A stretch of 64,000 bases of DNA, taken from the NCBI GenBank assembly GCA_003481775.1, contig QULU01000001.1, forward strand, positions 62,436 to 126,435. Direction: 5' to 3'. The DNA is from Clostridiaceae bacterium OM02-2AC (lineage in GTDB: Bacteria > Bacillota_I > Bacilli_A > Erysipelotrichales > Erysipelotrichaceae). Below the pieces are notes generated by a model, which saw nothing but the letters and a program-made list of their open reading frames with translations, had not been told where the DNA came from and did no database searches. Below, in pieces: positions 8,883-16,793 of the stretch; position 1 is the stretch's first letter, and every line of letters starts with the position of its first letter. A program made the translations under genes and the position numbers.

Positions 8883-10259
8883 TCACTTTTGAAAAATATT
8901 GTTTATGCGCTGCATCCAGTCCTCATAATAGGCGCTGCGATACTGCATGAAGTCGGAATAGGAGATCACACGGTTCTCCAGCTCCTCGATAAAGCGTACA
9001 AACGCCTTGTTGATGGCAACCATTTTATCGTCGTGAATGATATCAATCGTACCAATTCCGCACAGTGAGTTCGCCAGAATGCGGGCGCATTCCTCATGCA
9101 GCAGATCGCTTTGATCCATCGGCAGACGGACAAAGCTTGTATTCAGCCAGTAATTGTCGACCAGATAATTCTTGATGACGTTTAAAAACAGACAGAAATC
9201 CTCCATGTTATTTCCCGGCTCGATGGCGAACAGCATCTTAAAGAAGACAAACCAGTCATAATCGCGGTTCAGCACGGAAATCAGATAATTCCCCAGAATA
9301 TGCACAAAGACATCCTTTGAATAGAAATCCGCATCCATGAGAATTTCATTTTCAAAATCCATCTGGATGGAATTCAGCTTTTTGAAGGTCCGGAATAAAG
9401 AGGATATGCGATCATTATTACCGCCGTCAAAGCGAATATCCTTAATGAAGATATAATGTCCCAGAATGGTAGACACACTTTTCAGATTCATCGTAAAGCC
9501 GATGGACTCGTTCATCTTCAATGCAAACAGATCGTTGATGGCCTTGGAAATCTGCTTCTCAAAGCTGGTTTCCGTAATACTCGCATCACTCAGTGAGGTT
9601 TCCTGCATCTGATTGTAAATGATGTTCAGCTGCCGGTCGGTAATCGTCAGATTGGCCTTGATGCTGGCAAGCAGATCCTTCATGAAGTCATCATACACAT
9701 AATAATTTGTATTCTTATACACCAGCTTATGCTCGATTTCACCCCAGAAGGAATGCACAAGCGCCTTGATCTGCAGCTCCACATTGACCTTTTGTCCGTC
9801 CTTCAGATAATAGCCGTCAATGCGGTAGATGGCAAAGCCGTTTTTCTGAATCTGGGGCTGTCGTGAGGCACAGTCCAGAAAGAAATTCGGATTGATTTCA
9901 TTATAATAGAAGCCATCCTCTTCGTTGCGGATAGTGAGCGTTTCCCGTATTTTGTTGAGCACATTGTATTCATCCTCAATGAAACGACATTCGATAATAA
10001 AGCCGATCAAATCGCTTAGATTATCCAGAATCCCCTGCGCACTGTCATTTTCCACATAAAAGCGGTTGCGGATGATCTTTTCCCGCAGGCTTTCCTTTGA
10101 CTTCACACGTGAATTGATATCGACGATCATTTCACTGGACTCCTTGAATACCGCAATCAGATACTGCTCGATTTCCCGTTCAATTCCATGATAAAATTCA
10201 TTATTTTCTGAAAGCAGGGCTAATGCTTCATCAATCGTGTCAAATACCTTTAATCGCAT
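8883..10259 (-). CDS. RelA/SpoT-domain protein (possible alarmone synthetase) with unknown C-terminal half
   Basis: Residues about 25-220 match the RelA/SpoT nucleotidyltransferase domain: the ATP-binding RVKSKESLREK at about 51-61, DLIGFII with the metal-binding Asp at about residue 83, and VELQIKALVHSFWGEIEHKLVYK (quoted in part: ELQIKALVHSFWGEIEHK) with the catalytic Glu. The usual GYRSxH block is altered to NGFAIYRIDGYY, so pppGpp synthesis is likely but not certain. The remaining 240 residues are helical and I do not recognise them. There is no HD hydrolase domain, so it would be synthetase-only. Its start overlaps the ribF end by 10 bases with AAAGGAG upstream, so it belongs to the truB-ribF operon. 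Confidence 0.75.
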   Translation of the reverse strand: MRLKVFDTIDEALALLSENNEFYHGIEREIEQYLIAVFKESSEMIVDINSRVKSKESLREKIIRNRFYVENDSAQGILDNLSDLIGFIIECRFIEDEYNVLNKIRETLTIRNEEDGFYYNEINPNFFLDCASRQPQIQKNGFAIYRIDGYYLKDGQKVNVELQIKALVHSFWGEIEHKLVYKNTNYYVYDDFMKDLLASIKANLTITDRQLNIIYNQMQETSLSDASITETSFEKQISKAINDLFALKMNESIGFTMNLKSVSTILGHYIFIKDIRFDGGNNDRISSLFRTFKKLNSIQMDFENEILMDADFYSKDVFVHILGNYLISVLNRDYDWFVFFKMLFAIEPGNNMEDFCLFLNVIKNYLVDNYWLNTSFVRLPMDQSDLLHEECARILANSLCGIGTIDIIHDDKMVAINKAFVRFIEELENRVISYSDFMQYRSAYYEDWMQRINNIFQK

Positions 10260-11194
10260 AGGGCTGACTCCTTTCCCTTTTCAAAATAGGAACGTGTCGT
10301 TGCCAGGTCTTTTTTCAGCTGTTCACCAAGTGCGCATGCATCCGGAAATTTCTGTTCCTTGCGAATATAGGACAGGAACCGGAAGATGACCGGCAACTCA
10401 TAGATATCCTGATCAAAATCCAGAAGATGTGCTTCAATGGACCCTGTTTCCTGATAATTGTAGGTTGGGTTGTTACCGACGTTTATCATCGCCCTGTGCC
10501 ATGTTCCCAGCACCTTGACCGCCCCCACATAAACCCCCTTTTTCGGCATGACATAAAGCTCCTTCAGACGCAGGTTGGCCGTAGGAAAGCCATTCTTTTT
10601 TCCTACGTGACTGCCCCCCTTGACACTTCCCTCCATATCGTACCAGCGTCCCATAAAACGAGCCGCCTTTTCCATATCGCCCTCCTGAATCAGCTCTTCA
10701 ATACGCGAGGAGCTGATTTTCTTATGCTCACTACTGACCTGATCGATGACATGCACATCAAAATCCGTCTGTGCAAGCAAAGATTGTGCATCCCCCTCCC
10801 CTTTTCTTCCATAATGGAAATCATATCCGCAAACCAGAGTATCCAGTCGCAGCGGCTTGAGCACTCTCTCATGAAATTCCTGCGGGGATAAATCCGCCAT
10901 CTCTTTGGAAAAATCAAGAACGATCCAGTATTCGATCCCCAGCGTCTCTGCAATCCGCATCCGCTGCTTCATCGGGGTGATGTGCGGGATATCCTGCAGT
11001 CCCTTGATCACACACCAGGGATCGGGATCAAAGGTGATCAGGGCACAGCGGGTATTGCGCTTTTTCGCAACACGCTTCACCTCCTCAATCAGCTTCTGAT
11101 GTCCCAGATGCAGACCGTCAAAATAGCCGATACAGGCTGTCAGTGGTTCTTCCACAGCCGCAGTCTGCGTTTCATTTATATGCAGTACCTTCAT
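10250..11194 (-). CDS. ribF: Bifunctional riboflavin kinase / FAD synthetase
   Basis: RibF phosphorylates riboflavin to FMN and adenylates FMN to FAD. The N-terminal FAD synthetase half has the nucleotidyltransferase motif GYFDGLHLGHQKLI at about residues 23-36 and ISSSRIEELI. The C-terminal kinase half contains GKKNGFPTANLRL and the PTYN motif in NVGNNPTYN, then EAHLLDF. I use ATG 11194, with AGGTGA 5-7 bases upstream; the upstream ATG at 11209 lies inside truB. It is the middle gene of truB-ribF-RelA/SpoT, an order (truB-ribF) widespread in Firmicutes. Confidence 0.94.
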   Translation of the reverse strand: MKVLHINETQTAAVEEPLTACIGYFDGLHLGHQKLIEEVKRVAKKRNTRCALITFDPDPWCVIKGLQDIPHITPMKQRMRIAETLGIEYWIVLDFSKEMADLSPQEFHERVLKPLRLDTLVCGYDFHYGRKGEGDAQSLLAQTDFDVHVIDQVSSEHKKISSSRIEELIQEGDMEKAARFMGRWYDMEGSVKGGSHVGKKNGFPTANLRLKELYVMPKKGVYVGAVKVLGTWHRAMINVGNNPTYNYQETGSIEAHLLDFDQDIYELPVIFRFLSYIRKEQKFPDACALGEQLKKDLATTRSYFEKGKESALCD

Positions 11195-11202
11195 ATCTTC
11201 AC

Positions 11203-12033
11203 CTACCATAAGCCGCGGACACAGCGAAACACCTCTGCATCCTCACGCTGATAGATAGCGACGATGCTGCCGTTATGCGTAATGGCGACATCATCCGCCT
11301 CACAACGCAGTGTGATTTTCTTTCCGTTATAAATATCCGCAGGCTTTTCATATTCCACAGGCGCATAATGGGAAAGTACCTCCTGCAGTGTGTGCAGCTG
11401 GAACCGTCCCTCCATGACATCCTGTAATGTGACGCATTGAGAAAGGGAAAAACGTCCGACCTTCGTTCGTACCAGTGAGGACATGCATCCCAGATTCCCT
11501 GTTTTCCGTGCAATATCATGACACAAAGAGCGCACATAGGTGCCCGAGCTGCAGCTGACTCTGAACATCAGCTTCGATGCATCCAGCGCTTCAATATCAT
11601 AAATGGTTACCTCACGCTCAGGACGCGTTACCTCTTTCCCTTCCCGTGCATATTCATAAAGCTTTCTTCCGTTTACACGGACACTGGAAATCATCGGCGG
11701 TACCTGCTTCTGCACACCGCGAAAGCTGTCCAGAACCCCCTGAAAATCTTCAATCGGCTGAATCGGTGCTTCCTCCAGCGGGTCCATCCATATATCATCG
11801 CTGATCGTACGCATTCCCAGCTGCAGTGTCGCAACGTATTCCTTGTCTGTATCCTCCAGAAACGGCAGTGCCTTGCAGGCCTTGCCAATCAGAACCAGCA
11901 GCACACCGGTCGCATTCGGATCCAGTGTGCCGCTGTGTCCGATTTTCGTTGTATGTAAAATCCTTCGCAGACGTGCCACCACATCATGCGAAGTCATATT
12001 CTGTTCCTTGTTTATTAGTAAAATACCATCCAT
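11203..12033 (-). CDS. truB: tRNA pseudouridine(55) synthase TruB
   Basis: TruB makes pseudouridine 55 in the T loop of tRNA. The 276-residue protein begins DGILLINKEQNMTSHDVV and carries the catalytic motif HSGTLDPNATGVLLVLIG (Asp in GTLDP) at about residues 33-50, then SCSSGTYVRSLCHDIA. A short PUA-like end follows. It starts the truB-ribF-alarmone-synthetase operon and is divergent from the TtcA-like gene across a 110-base region holding both promoters. Confidence 0.95.
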   Translation of the reverse strand: MDGILLINKEQNMTSHDVVARLRRILHTTKIGHSGTLDPNATGVLLVLIGKACKALPFLEDTDKEYVATLQLGMRTISDDIWMDPLEEAPIQPIEDFQGVLDSFRGVQKQVPPMISSVRVNGRKLYEYAREGKEVTRPEREVTIYDIEALDASKLMFRVSCSSGTYVRSLCHDIARKTGNLGCMSSLVRTKVGRFSLSQCVTLQDVMEGRFQLHTLQEVLSHYAPVEYEKPADIYNGKKITLRCEADDVAITHNGSIVAIYQREDAEVFRCVRGLW

Positions 12034-12049
12034 CTTATCACCGTCACTA

Positions 12050-12058
12050 ATTATACCA
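12050..12058 (-). promoter_or_regulatory. Extended -10 promoter of truB
   Basis: The minus strand reads TGGTATAAT (TATAAT at 12050-12055, TGG at 12056-12058), an extended -10, about 17 bases before the truB start codon. No good -35 box is visible, as is usual for extended -10 promoters. Confidence 0.5.
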
Positions 12059-12107
12059 TAGATTTTTCACAAAACATGAGAGGAATATGTGAAAGTGAAA
12101 AAAAGCA

Positions 12108-12116
12108 TGGTATAAT
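12108..12116 (+). promoter_or_regulatory. Extended -10 promoter of the TtcA-like gene
   Basis: The plus strand reads TGGTATAAT with the -10 hexamer at 12111-12116, 27 bases before the ATG at 12144. It faces the truB promoter, so the two form a divergent pair. Confidence 0.5.
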
Positions 12117-12143
12117 AAAACGGTTTCTAAAGGATGTGAAAAA

Positions 12144-13094
12144 ATGGAGCTACATACAATATTAGGGGATATACGAAAAGCGGATCAGGATTACCAGCTG
12201 ATCGATGACGGTGATCGCATTGCCGTAGGGGTGAGCGGTGGTAAGGACAGCATGGTGCTGTTGACTGCACTGCACATGTATTCAAAATTCGCAGACAGAA
12301 ATTTCGAGGTGGTCGGCATTCACATTAAGCTCGGCTTCCCGAATATGGATTTCAGCGAGGTTGTGGCTTTCTGCCAACACCACGGGATTGCCTTTCACCA
12401 GTTTGATTCCAAGGTATATGAGATTTTGAAGCGGAATCCGGATAAGGAGGGCAACATCAAATGCAGTCTCTGTTCTAAATTTAAAAAGGCAACGGTCATC
12501 GAGGCCGCAAAGAAGCTGAACTGCACAAAGGTGGCATTCGGCCATCACAGCGATGATGCTGTGGAAACCCTGCTGATGAATGCGATACACGGCGGAAAGC
12601 TGGCAACGTTTTTACCCAAGATGTATATGTCACGAACCGACACCACCTTTATCCGCCCACTGGTTTATTCCTATGAGAGTGAGATTTTATCTGCGCTGGA
12701 GCGAAATCAGATTCCGTATGTGAAAAGCACCTGTCCCAATGACGGGTATACGGAGCGACAGGCGATGAAGGACATGCTGCAGGAATTTTACAGGAGCTAT
12801 CCAATGGCACAGAAAAATTTCATCCGGATGCTTTACAACGAGGATCAGGTAGAGCTGTGGCATAGAGAGGGTGACCACAAGGCAGAGAAAGCGAAAGCGA
12901 TGTCCGTACTTCTGAAGGAGGAAGGAGATTTGCAGCTGACACGCCATGGGGTTCATTATTTTATCGTCTATTCGCACAGCGACACCCCCAAGCAGCGCCA
13001 TCATTTGAAAATTCGTGAGGAAGAAAGCAAAGCTATTATGGATGGAACAGCAATTAGGGAAATCTTTGAGGCATATGCTTCTGAGAAGGATTGA
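12144..13094 (+). CDS. TtcA-family tRNA thiolation ATPase (PP-loop)
   Basis: The 316-residue protein has the PP-loop ATP pyrophosphatase motif GVSGGKDSMVLL at about residues 28-39, a CSLCSKFKK CxxC pair near 112 and GHHSDDAVETLLMN. This is the pattern of TtcA/TtuA-type enzymes, which adenylate a tRNA base and insert sulfur, often with an Fe-S cluster held by Cys residues including a third in STCPNDG. TtcA itself makes 2-thiocytidine 32; the exact base here is inferred. It stands alone, with its own promoter and terminator. Confidence 0.85.
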   Translation: MELHTILGDIRKADQDYQLIDDGDRIAVGVSGGKDSMVLLTALHMYSKFADRNFEVVGIHIKLGFPNMDFSEVVAFCQHHGIAFHQFDSKVYEILKRNPDKEGNIKCSLCSKFKKATVIEAAKKLNCTKVAFGHHSDDAVETLLMNAIHGGKLATFLPKMYMSRTDTTFIRPLVYSYESEILSALERNQIPYVKSTCPNDGYTERQAMKDMLQEFYRSYPMAQKNFIRMLYNEDQVELWHREGDHKAEKAKAMSVLLKEEGDLQLTRHGVHYFIVYSHSDTPKQRHHLKIREEESKAIMDGTAIREIFEAYASEKD

Positions 13095-13100
13095 TAGTTA

Positions 13101-13127
13101 AAAAAAACGTCAGAGACGTTTTTTTCT
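13101..13127 (+). terminator. Rho-independent terminator of the TtcA-like gene
   Basis: AAAAAAACGTC-AGA-GACGTTTTTTT gives an 11-bp stem with a three-base loop ending in a T run, 6 bases after the stop codon. The A run on the other arm would let it work in both directions. The following 270 bases, to the HD gene, show no convincing gene. Confidence 0.9.
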
Positions 13128-13397
13128 ATGTTCACAATGTGTAGATGTTCCCTTACCTTTTGATCGTTCCTTTTTCTATACTGACATGTCTTGCTGATAC
13201 ATGGAACGCTTCTATCCGGCAGCAGAATATATTGCTGCTAAAGCGATGCAAATCTTATGCGATAAGCCCATGCATATTGCGTCAGGAAAATGCATATGGA
13301 TGCGCTCGGAGTAATTTGCTAGCAAGCCGGCAGGCCTAAATCATACGGCGAATGGCAGCCCCCTGTCTTTATTCCCTGCTTTTAGCCTTTTTACAGC

Positions 13398-13976
13398 CTA
13401 CTTCTCTTCCAGATAGTACGTAGCTTCCATATCTGCCGTACTTAGAGCGAATGCCAGCGGATACATTTCAAAGGCTGCGCCGACATTTCGTACCTCTTCA
13501 CTGCCGCTGAATCCCATATGATAGCGAATGGCAAAGGCTTCCTCTCTGCTCAGTCGCATAAAACCGGTGATGATATAGACGCTCTTTTCGCCATGACCAT
13601 ACGGCAACCTGTCATCATATTCGTAGTAGGGAACCTGTACCCACTGTCCATTCACCTTCTGATTGCGCGTACTTTCCTTATAGCAGTTGATCTTGCATAT
13701 ATCATGCAGCAATGCCACAATAGCAATCGTTTCCTCATTATAATCCATATGATAGCATTCCTTTACCCTTGGACGGCTCAGATAATCCTTCAAACAGTCG
13801 TACACATTCAGGCTGTGCTCCAGCAGTCCCTGTGTATGAGCACCATGAAAACGGGTACTTGCCGGTGCCCGAAAGAAATCACTATGCTCCGACAGCAGGT
13901 ATTCCAGTAGCTTCTCGCTGCCCTCCCGATGGATATGCTCCCTGTATATTGATAAAAACCGTTCCTTGTTCTCCAT
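13398..13976 (-). CDS. HD-domain phosphohydrolase
   Basis: The 192-residue protein carries an HD metal-dependent phosphohydrolase domain: His in FHGAHTQGLLEHSLNV (about residue 44-59), the HD pair in VALLHDICKIN (about 93-94), His in PYGHGEKS and His in IRYHMGF. Such proteins cleave nucleotides or RNA-related substrates (YhaM exoribonuclease has a related HD domain, but the OB domain is missing here). The substrate is unknown. GGAGGAACGCTT precedes the ATG. Its promoter contains a perfect palindrome between -35 and -10, so it is probably repressed by an unknown factor. Confidence 0.82.
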   Translation of the reverse strand: MENKERFLSIYREHIHREGSEKLLEYLLSEHSDFFRAPASTRFHGAHTQGLLEHSLNVYDCLKDYLSRPRVKECYHMDYNEETIAIVALLHDICKINCYKESTRNQKVNGQWVQVPYYEYDDRLPYGHGEKSVYIITGFMRLSREEAFAIRYHMGFSGSEEVRNVGAAFEMYPLAFALSTADMEATYYLEEK

Positions 13977-14002
13977 AAGCGTTCCTCCGTACGTATACTA
14001 AT

Positions 14003-14031
14003 ATTATAACAGGTATTCTTACCTGTGAAAA
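14003..14031 (-). promoter_or_regulatory. HD-gene promoter with palindromic operator in the spacer
   Basis: On the minus strand TTTTCA (14026-14031) and TATAAT (14003-14008, extended by TGT) are 17 bases apart. The spacer is almost filled by the inverted repeat ACAGGTA-AGAA-TACCTGT (14009-14026, 7-bp arms). A protein bound here would block RNA polymerase. The regulator is not evident in the window. Confidence 0.6.
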
Positions 14032-14039
14032 TTACAAAA

Positions 14040-14318
14040 AGCAGGAAAACGCTGCGAAGCACAAAACAAATTGTATTTCATGAATGCTCTAAGCTTCCTT
14101 TGCAGGCCTCTGAAGCGTTCTGGGGCGAACACAGGCTGTCACAAATTCGCCTGGTAAATGCAGATGAGCAGTTTCAGGTCTGCAAAACAAAGAAGTCCTG
14201 ATCATCTTACAGCAGACGCGCGTATGAGGTGTGTAAGGACATGATAAAATGTGCAGGATCGCATACTATTCAAACGCAGGAACTGCCTGTTCTGAAACAA
14301 GCGTTCAGATATTCATAG
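14040..14318. other. Gene-free stretch
   Basis: Between the HD-gene promoter and the ncRNA terminator I see no credible ORF, repeat or regulatory site. It may be leftover sequence of a decayed gene, but nothing identifies it. Confidence 0.4.
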
Positions 14319-14353
14319 CTAAAAACAAAAAACAGATGATTCTTCATCATCTG
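14319..14353 (-). terminator. Terminator of the small RNA
   Basis: On the minus strand CAGATGAT-GAAGA-ATCATCTG (8-bp perfect stem) is followed by TTTTTTGTTTTT. It ends the putative 6S transcript, since no protein gene lies just upstream on this strand. Confidence 0.85.
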
Positions 14354-14522
14354 CTTTATAGTGCCCAGGAGGAGAGATCTTTCCCTGTAAATACAGGTGG
14401 GTCCCCTGTGTAATTTTTTAGGATCCCTACAGTCTTACCTAGGATGTGCAGGTATTCACACCAAAATACAACATCCGGAGTCCCTTATCTCTAAGTGTAG
14501 GAAAAATTTGTACCTCCTGGAC
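14325..14522 (-). ncRNA. ssrS: Probable 6S RNA (RNA polymerase-binding small RNA)
   Basis: A self-contained transcription unit of about 200 bases with its own extended -10 promoter and a terminator, but no ORF. The ends pair: CCAGGAGG near the 5' end with CCTCCTGG near the 3' end (8 bp, around 14365-14372 and 14513-14520), then AGAGAT with ATCTCT. Inside are a GGATGT...ACATCC stem and a small CCTGTA/TACAGG hairpin on the 3' side. A closing stem, open centre with a small 3'-side hairpin and an apical stem is the 6S RNA plan, and the length fits. In B. subtilis the 6S-1 gene lies near aspS; here aspS-hisS starts 5 kb away. The call rests on structure and context, not a covariance-model match. 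Confidence 0.5.
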
Positions 14523-14528
14523 ATCTAT

Positions 14529-14537
14529 AGTATATCA
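14529..14537 (-). promoter_or_regulatory. Extended -10 promoter of the small RNA
   Basis: The minus strand reads TGATATACT (TATACT at 14529-14534, TG at 14536-14537), placing the start of transcription near 14522. The -35 region is not consensus. Confidence 0.5.
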
Positions 14538-14727
14538 TGGATTGATGGAAATAATACTCTTGACTTTATTTTTTTTGTTGTTCCATTTTCATTGTCTGTA
14601 TCCGCTTATGCTCTAGGATTTTTAATCGGATATTTTATCAGAATTGCATACAAAATGCAAATATTTGGCTTCCTGCATTTTTTGTATAGGTTTTACTGAT
14701 ATTTCACAACCTAATGATGAGGTGATA

Positions 14728-15525
14728 ATGATGGCAGTTGCACATAAGGGAGCTATTTCCTTCGGTCTGGTACATATTCCCATTCAAATGTATCGAACCA
14801 CCAGAGATGTGGATATTTCCTTCAACCAGCTCTGTAAGAAGACACATGAACGTGTGCATTATAAAAAATACTGCGGACATTGCGATAAGGAGCTGAAGGC
14901 AGCCGATATCGTAAAGGGATATCAGTATGAAAAGGATAAGTATGTCATTATGGATAATGAAGAGATTGATGCCTTAAAGGCAGAAAAGGATCGCACGATT
15001 ACGATTCTACAGTTTACACAGCTGCAGGAAATCGATGATATCTATTATGAGAAAAACTATTATGCCGTGCCAGAAAAGCATGCGGAAAAGGCATATGAGC
15101 TGTTGCGGGATGCCATGGCAAGGCTGTCTGTTGTCGCAATCGCAAAAACGGTGATCGGCACAAAGGAAACTTTGCTGGCGCTCTGTCCCGATGATGACGG
15201 TATTCTGGTGAAGACATTGTTCTATGAGGAAGAGATTGCCGAAAACCCAAAGGCTTTCGCCCGTCCCAAGCTGGTCAAGGCAGAAAGTGATATGGCAAAG
15301 CAGCTGATTCAGTCGATGACCAAGCCCTTTGACCCCAGTGATTACCATGATGAATTTCAGGAACGACTGCGCTCTGCAATCGAAGAAAAAATCAGTGGTC
15401 AGCATATTGTACATGCCAGTGACCGCAAGCAGGATACTGCGACTCCAGTCGATTTGATGGAGGCCTTGCAGCAGTCTCTTTCTGAAATGAAGCCCAAGGG
15501 AAGACGCAGGAGCGTGAAGCACTGA
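14728..15525 (+). CDS. ku: Ku protein (non-homologous end joining)
   Basis: Bacterial Ku is a homodimer ring that binds DNA ends and recruits ligase D. The 265-residue product starts MMAVAHKGAISFGLVHIPIQ, the standard Ku core opening, and contains LCKKTHERVHYKKYCG, the KGYQYEKDKYVIMDNEEI block and a basic C-terminus (KPKGRRRSVKH) that in Ku proteins contacts DNA or ligase. I start at ATG 14728, with GAGGTG 5 bases upstream; the frame is open further up to 14644 but those codons do not resemble Ku. Its stop overlaps the ligase ATG by one base (TGATG), so the two are coupled. In spore-formers Ku-LigD repairs breaks in germinating spores. Confidence 0.95.
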   Translation: MMAVAHKGAISFGLVHIPIQMYRTTRDVDISFNQLCKKTHERVHYKKYCGHCDKELKAADIVKGYQYEKDKYVIMDNEEIDALKAEKDRTITILQFTQLQEIDDIYYEKNYYAVPEKHAEKAYELLRDAMARLSVVAIAKTVIGTKETLLALCPDDDGILVKTLFYEEEIAENPKAFARPKLVKAESDMAKQLIQSMTKPFDPSDYHDEFQERLRSAIEEKISGQHIVHASDRKQDTATPVDLMEALQQSLSEMKPKGRRRSVKH

Positions 15526-16457
15526 TGGACTTTGCTGCCAGAGATGCTTCTCCGATGCTTATCGGGCTGGAGCAGCCGGCCTTCGATGATGAGGATTACA
15601 TCTATGAGTGGAAGCTGGATGGTGTACGCTGTCTGTTGTATCTGGATAAAGACAGCACCGAGCTGAGAAACAAACGAAATCTGAAGCTGAATGCTAAATT
15701 TCCGGAGCTGTCACAGCTGCACCGGCAGGTAAAAACGCGCTGCATTCTGGATGGTGAGCTGTATATTTTTCATGATGGAGAGCCTGATTTCTTTCAGGTA
15801 CAGAAGCGGACACTGACCTCGGACCCATTTAAAATCCGTTTGCATTCCCGCCAGTTCCCTGCCAGCTTCACCGCCTTTGACATCCTCTATTACAAGGATG
15901 CATTCGTCATTGATCAGCCGCTCATGAAACGCAAACAGCTGCTGGAAAAGACAGTTCAGGAAAATGATCGGCTTTCGATCTCCCGCTATATCGAAACCAA
16001 CGGTATTGCGCTGTTTGAGCTGACAAAGCAGCGCTGTCTTGAGGGAATCGTCGCCAAACGCAAAGACAGCCGCTATGTGTGTGGAAAGCGCACGAAGGAC
16101 TGGATCAAATGCAAGAATCTGCTGGATGATGACTTCATCATCTGCGGCTATATTATCAAGGAGAAAGGCATTGTGTCTCTCATTCTGGCACAGTATGACC
16201 AGCACCATCAGGTGGTATACAAGGGACATGTGACCATGGGTGCATCACTTCCCTATCTGATGGAACATAGTGAAAAAACCGATACCAGCTTTTTAACAAC
16301 GATCCCTGAGGGAAATGAAGAAGCCGTATGGATCGATCCGCCACTGGTAGGAACGGTAAAATTCATGCAGTATACAGAACAGGGCGGCTTGCGACAGCCG
16401 GTATTCAAAGGCTTTCGTGAGGATAAAGCAATTGCGGACTGTCAAAGCAAGCTCTAA
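15525..16457 (+). CDS. ligD: ATP-dependent DNA ligase (LigD ligase domain only)
   Basis: The 310-residue protein contains only the ligase part of LigD: adenylation domain with the nucleotidyl-lysine motif EWKLDGVR at about residues 28-35 (Lys accepts AMP), DGELY, EGIVAKRKDSRY and WIKCK, then an OB-fold. The polymerase/primase and phosphoesterase domains found in mycobacterial LigD are missing and no separate genes for them lie nearby. It is translationally coupled to ku. Function in end joining is inferred from family and pairing. Confidence 0.92.
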   Translation: MDFAARDASPMLIGLEQPAFDDEDYIYEWKLDGVRCLLYLDKDSTELRNKRNLKLNAKFPELSQLHRQVKTRCILDGELYIFHDGEPDFFQVQKRTLTSDPFKIRLHSRQFPASFTAFDILYYKDAFVIDQPLMKRKQLLEKTVQENDRLSISRYIETNGIALFELTKQRCLEGIVAKRKDSRYVCGKRTKDWIKCKNLLDDDFIICGYIIKEKGIVSLILAQYDQHHQVVYKGHVTMGASLPYLMEHSEKTDTSFLTTIPEGNEEAVWIDPPLVGTVKFMQYTEQGGLRQPVFKGFREDKAIADCQSKL

Positions 16458-16503
16458 CCACGTAAGGCAACACTGCATACAAACGATGTATCAGGACTGA
16501 AAT

Positions 16504-16555
16504 AAAGACAATCTGAATCCGGATGCTTTTTCATCCCTATAGATTGTCTTTTTTT
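16504..16555 (+). terminator. Terminator of the ku-ligD operon
   Basis: AAAGACAATCT (16504-16514) pairs with AGATTGTCTTT (16541-16551), followed by TTTT. A second small stem GGATG/CATCC sits inside. It lies 47 bases after the ligase stop. Confidence 0.88.
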
Positions 16556-16701
16556 GTTTATGCTGTTTGTTGATTTGCGAATGCTCATGCGGAAAGATCC
16601 CTTGTTTTATTGCGCACAGATAAGGCGGTCCCCTTCTCCTGTACGCTTTGATTATATGATATGCCGCAGCTTCTCTTGTGCAGCTCATCCCTAAATTTTC
16701 C

Positions 16702-16752
16702 CTACTTACCCCTGTCACTGTGCCACTTACCGTTATCCGTATTGCATATAAT
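16702..16752 (+). promoter_or_regulatory. LytTR-type direct repeats and -10 box of the ABC operon
   Basis: ACTTACC occurs at 16704-16710 and again at 16725-16731, exactly 21 bases (two helical turns) apart, within longer similar blocks (CTACTTACCCCT and CCACTTACCGTT). A TATAAT -10 is at 16747-16752 and no TTGACA-like -35 is present; the second repeat occupies its place. LytTR regulators bind tandem repeats spaced this way and often replace a poor -35. The operon encodes a LytTR protein, so self-activation is a reasonable inference. Confidence 0.5.
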
Positions 16753-16793
16753 ATCGGTTTCATTGTAAGGTGGTACTGCAAGGAGGAATGATT

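Noticed and set aside
14397..14699. Plus-strand frame of 100 codons with a hydrophobic end
   Set aside because: It crosses the small RNA and the ku leader; no ribosome-binding site and no known pattern.
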